From an uncultured Ruminococcus sp. (GTDB lineage Bacteria > Bacillota_A > Clostridia > Oscillospirales > Acutalibacteraceae): 15,171 nucleotides of DNA. Positions 13,968 to 15,171 of this stretch are shown piece after piece (positions within the stretch are counted from its first letter, which is position 1; the number at the start of each line of letters is the position of its first letter). A program made the position numbers and the translations under genes. The stretch lies in contig CACYEJ010000096.1 in NCBI GenBank assembly GCA_902773395.1, positions 1 through 15,171 of the forward strand, written 5' to 3'. The notes beneath the pieces are model-generated. The model was not told the origin of the DNA and did not search any database. It was given only the letters and a program-made list of their open reading frames with translations.

Positions 13968-14582
13968 ATGAGCAAGTATGAATTCAAAGCAATCAATCTT
14001 ATCGCTGAGACCTTTGAGCAGCGTGATGTCAAATTCGACGTAATTAGTCATCACGGAAGCGAACAGCTTCTGGCCGGCTTTTCCGTTGACTGTGGTCCTA
14101 ACGTGATTATGCGCTTCATTAGCAGCGACAATGACAATGACGTAGCCGCTCGCATCTTCGGTTTGATCTCCAACATTCCCGAAAGAAAGAGAGCCCGTGT
14201 TATGGAAGCCTGCAATGTGCTCAATCACAAGATCCGTTACACAAAGTTCTACCTTGATACCGATGGTGACATCAACGTCGAGTATGACTTCCCCATGAGC
14301 ACCCCTGATGAAGGTATCGGTGAGATGGCATTCGAGATTCTCGTCCGAATGATGCAGATTCTTGATACAGAATACGGCATCTTTATGAAGGCACTCTACT
14401 CTGATGAAGACCTCAACATTCAGGAATACAGCATTTCAGCCGAACTGATACAGAATCTCCAGAGATTTCGCAAAATGATGGAGACACGAATGGCTGATGC
14501 AGATAACTCTGCTGATGAAGAAGCTGATGATTTCGAATTGGGTTTCGATTCGGTAGATTCTCCCAACGATATCGCATGCTAA
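13968..14582 (+). CDS. YbjN domain protein, 204 aa
   Basis: Residues ~5-145 fit the YbjN family, whose fold resembles type III secretion chaperones. Landmarks are the N-terminal helix (FKAINLIAETFEQRDVKFDV), the strand VIMRFISSDNDNDVAARIFG (about 46-65), IPERKRARVMEACNVLN (70-86), the strand pair KFYLDTDGDINVEYDF (94-109) and the long helix AFEILVRMMQILDTEYGIFM. The C-terminal ~40 residues are acidic and probably disordered (ADEE-, DDFEL-type). In enterobacteria YbjN is a stress/motility regulator; elsewhere its role is open. AAAGGATG precedes the ATG. It is followed after 115 bases by the ubiquitin-like repeat gene, and both share C-ending, highly-expressed-type codon use unlike the AT-rich genes upstream. 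A chaperone role for the neighbour is possible but inferred. Confidence 0.87.
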   Translation: MSKYEFKAINLIAETFEQRDVKFDVISHHGSEQLLAGFSVDCGPNVIMRFISSDNDNDVAARIFGLISNIPERKRARVMEACNVLNHKIRYTKFYLDTDGDINVEYDFPMSTPDEGIGEMAFEILVRMMQILDTEYGIFMKALYSDEDLNIQEYSISAELIQNLQRFRKMMETRMADADNSADEEADDFELGFDSVDSPNDIAC

Positions 14583-14632
14583 GTCCACAATATCTTCCCA
14601 CGTAAACGAGAGCCGGATGGTAATCAATCAAA

Positions 14633-14669
14633 ACTACAGTTGCTATGAGTGCTGTAGTAGTGGGAAACT
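14633..14669 (+). promoter_or_regulatory. Hairpin pair in the spacer before the ubiquitin-like gene
   Basis: ACTACAG (14633-14639) pairs with CTGTAGT (14652-14658). An overlapping small stem, TAGT (14658-14661) with ACTA (14666-14669), competes with its last base. No T-run follows, so it is not a terminator. It lies about 13 bases before the ribosome site AAAGGAG (14682-14688) and could tune translation or processing. Confidence 0.35.
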
Positions 14670-14697
14670 ACCAATAATAACAAAGGAGATAAAAGCT

Positions 14698-15171
14698 ATG
14701 ACAAACTATCCTATTGACGGCGCTCTTGCCGCCACCGAAGGCACTTTTGAGATCGATCTGCTCAACAAGGTGACCGGTACAACGTATCCCCAAGCTGCCG
14801 TGTATGGCACTAACACCCTCGGACAGGTTCTCCAGGAGTATGCTGTTGACATTGGCGTGAATCCCAACGACAGCAAGATTCTCTTCGAGAACAAGCGTAC
14901 CGGCGCATCTACCAGCGACACAAACGAAACCGTTGAAGGCTTTGGTCTCCAAGAAGGCGATGTGCTGGCTATCAGTGACAACGCTGGTGTGGCCGCCGGA
15001 GAAGAGGCCTTTGAGATTGACCTCCTCAACAAGGTAACCGGAACGACCTATCCTCAGGCTGCCGTGTATGGCGCTAACACCCTCGGACAGGTTCTCCAGG
15101 AGTATGCTGTTGACATTGGCGTGAATCCCAACGACAGCAAGATCCTCTTCGAGAACAAGCGTACCGGCGCA
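14698..15171 (+). CDS. Tandem ubiquitin-like (beta-grasp) repeat protein, 3' end outside window
   Basis: The frame starts at an ATG 9 bases after AAAGGAG and stays open for 158 codons to the last base. After a short leader (residues 1-15) it encodes a domain of beta-grasp shape: strand FEIDLLNKVTG, hairpin strand TTYPQAAVYG, helix TLGQVLQEYAVDIG, strand DSKILFENKRTG, and the ubiquitin-like ending ETVEGFGLQEGDVLAIS (77-93). A linker DNAGVAAGEEA leads into a second copy that begins 88 residues after the first (E18 to E106) and is identical except T38A for the 53 residues visible. No signal peptide is seen. This resembles bacterial poly-ubiquitin-like proteins found near E1/E2/JAB genes; the linker has AAG but no Gly-Gly. 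YukD-type beta-grasp proteins are an alternative. The fold call is by pattern, not by a search. Confidence 0.85.
   Translation, partial: MTNYPIDGALAATEGTFEIDLLNKVTGTTYPQAAVYGTNTLGQVLQEYAVDIGVNPNDSKILFENKRTGASTSDTNETVEGFGLQEGDVLAISDNAGVAAGEEAFEIDLLNKVTGTTYPQAAVYGANTLGQVLQEYAVDIGVNPNDSKILFENKRTGA
14749..15171 (+). repeat. 264-bp tandem coding repeat inside the ubiquitin-like gene
   Basis: Unit 1 starts at 14749 and unit 2 at 15013, a period of 264 bases (88 codons). Over the 159 comparable bases (14749-14907 against 15013-15171) I count 11 differences. Nine fall in the first 45 bases and are all synonymous; the remaining 114 bases differ at only two positions (14809/15073, giving Thr to Ala, and 14880/15144, silent). 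Unit 2 is cut by the window end, and more units may follow. Confidence 0.9.

Noticed and set aside
13665..14228. Minus-strand 187-codon frame opposite the ybjN gene
   Set aside because: Half of it is antisense to the well-supported YbjN gene, there is no ribosome site, and the rest is AT-rich spacer.
14668..15032. Minus-strand frames opposite the ubiquitin-like repeats
   Set aside because: They are antisense shadows created by the codon bias of the repeat gene, which has a strong ribosome site and a repeated, selection-conserved protein.

Overview
The window looks like an accessory, defence-island-like stretch from a Clostridia-type Firmicute, probably a gut or rumen lineage. The reasons are strong AGGAGG-type ribosome sites, moderate-to-low GC, short rho-independent terminators, and families common in that group (DUF6273, DUF1292, YbjN, Sel1-like proteins). 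The lineage is inferred, because there is no marker gene. I saw no tRNA, rRNA, CRISPR array or insertion sequence.

Layout. Positions 1-501 hold the C-terminal end of a type I restriction HsdR subunit. A minus-strand gene follows (692-1636) with its own terminator; it is unrecognised apart from a weak resemblance to sigma-70 region 2. It diverges from a tight plus-strand operon: an unknown 518-aa protein, a soluble VirD4/TraG-like ATPase with an altered Walker A, and two TPR-like proteins (1877-7230, with intergenic gaps of 10, 11 and 32 bases). A Sel1-repeat protein (7355-8659) follows, flanked by two near-identical 47-bp direct repeats. Next come a 163-aa unknown and a DUF6273-ankyrin fusion. 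The cassette after that looks RNA-related: DUF1292, ASCH domain and RtcB RNA ligase (10603-12581).

The right-hand end is the most unusual part. A structured leader (12646-12851) contains a hairpin that covers the ribosome site of a SprT-like zinc protease, and that protease carries a UvrD/PcrA-tail-like domain at its C-terminus. After a terminator come a YbjN protein and then an open frame (14698 to the window end). That frame encodes tandem 88-residue beta-grasp, ubiquitin-like repeats that are almost identical to each other.

How the genes may work together (inference). The left operon pairs a cytoplasmic translocase-type ATPase with helical-repeat scaffolds but no conjugation machinery, beside a restriction locus. 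The right end pairs a poly-ubiquitin-like protein with a chaperone-like YbjN protein and a protease, which suggests a bacterial ubiquitin-like conjugation or tagging locus whose E1, E2 or JAB partners, if present, lie beyond position 15171. The window alone cannot show whether the two halves form one system.
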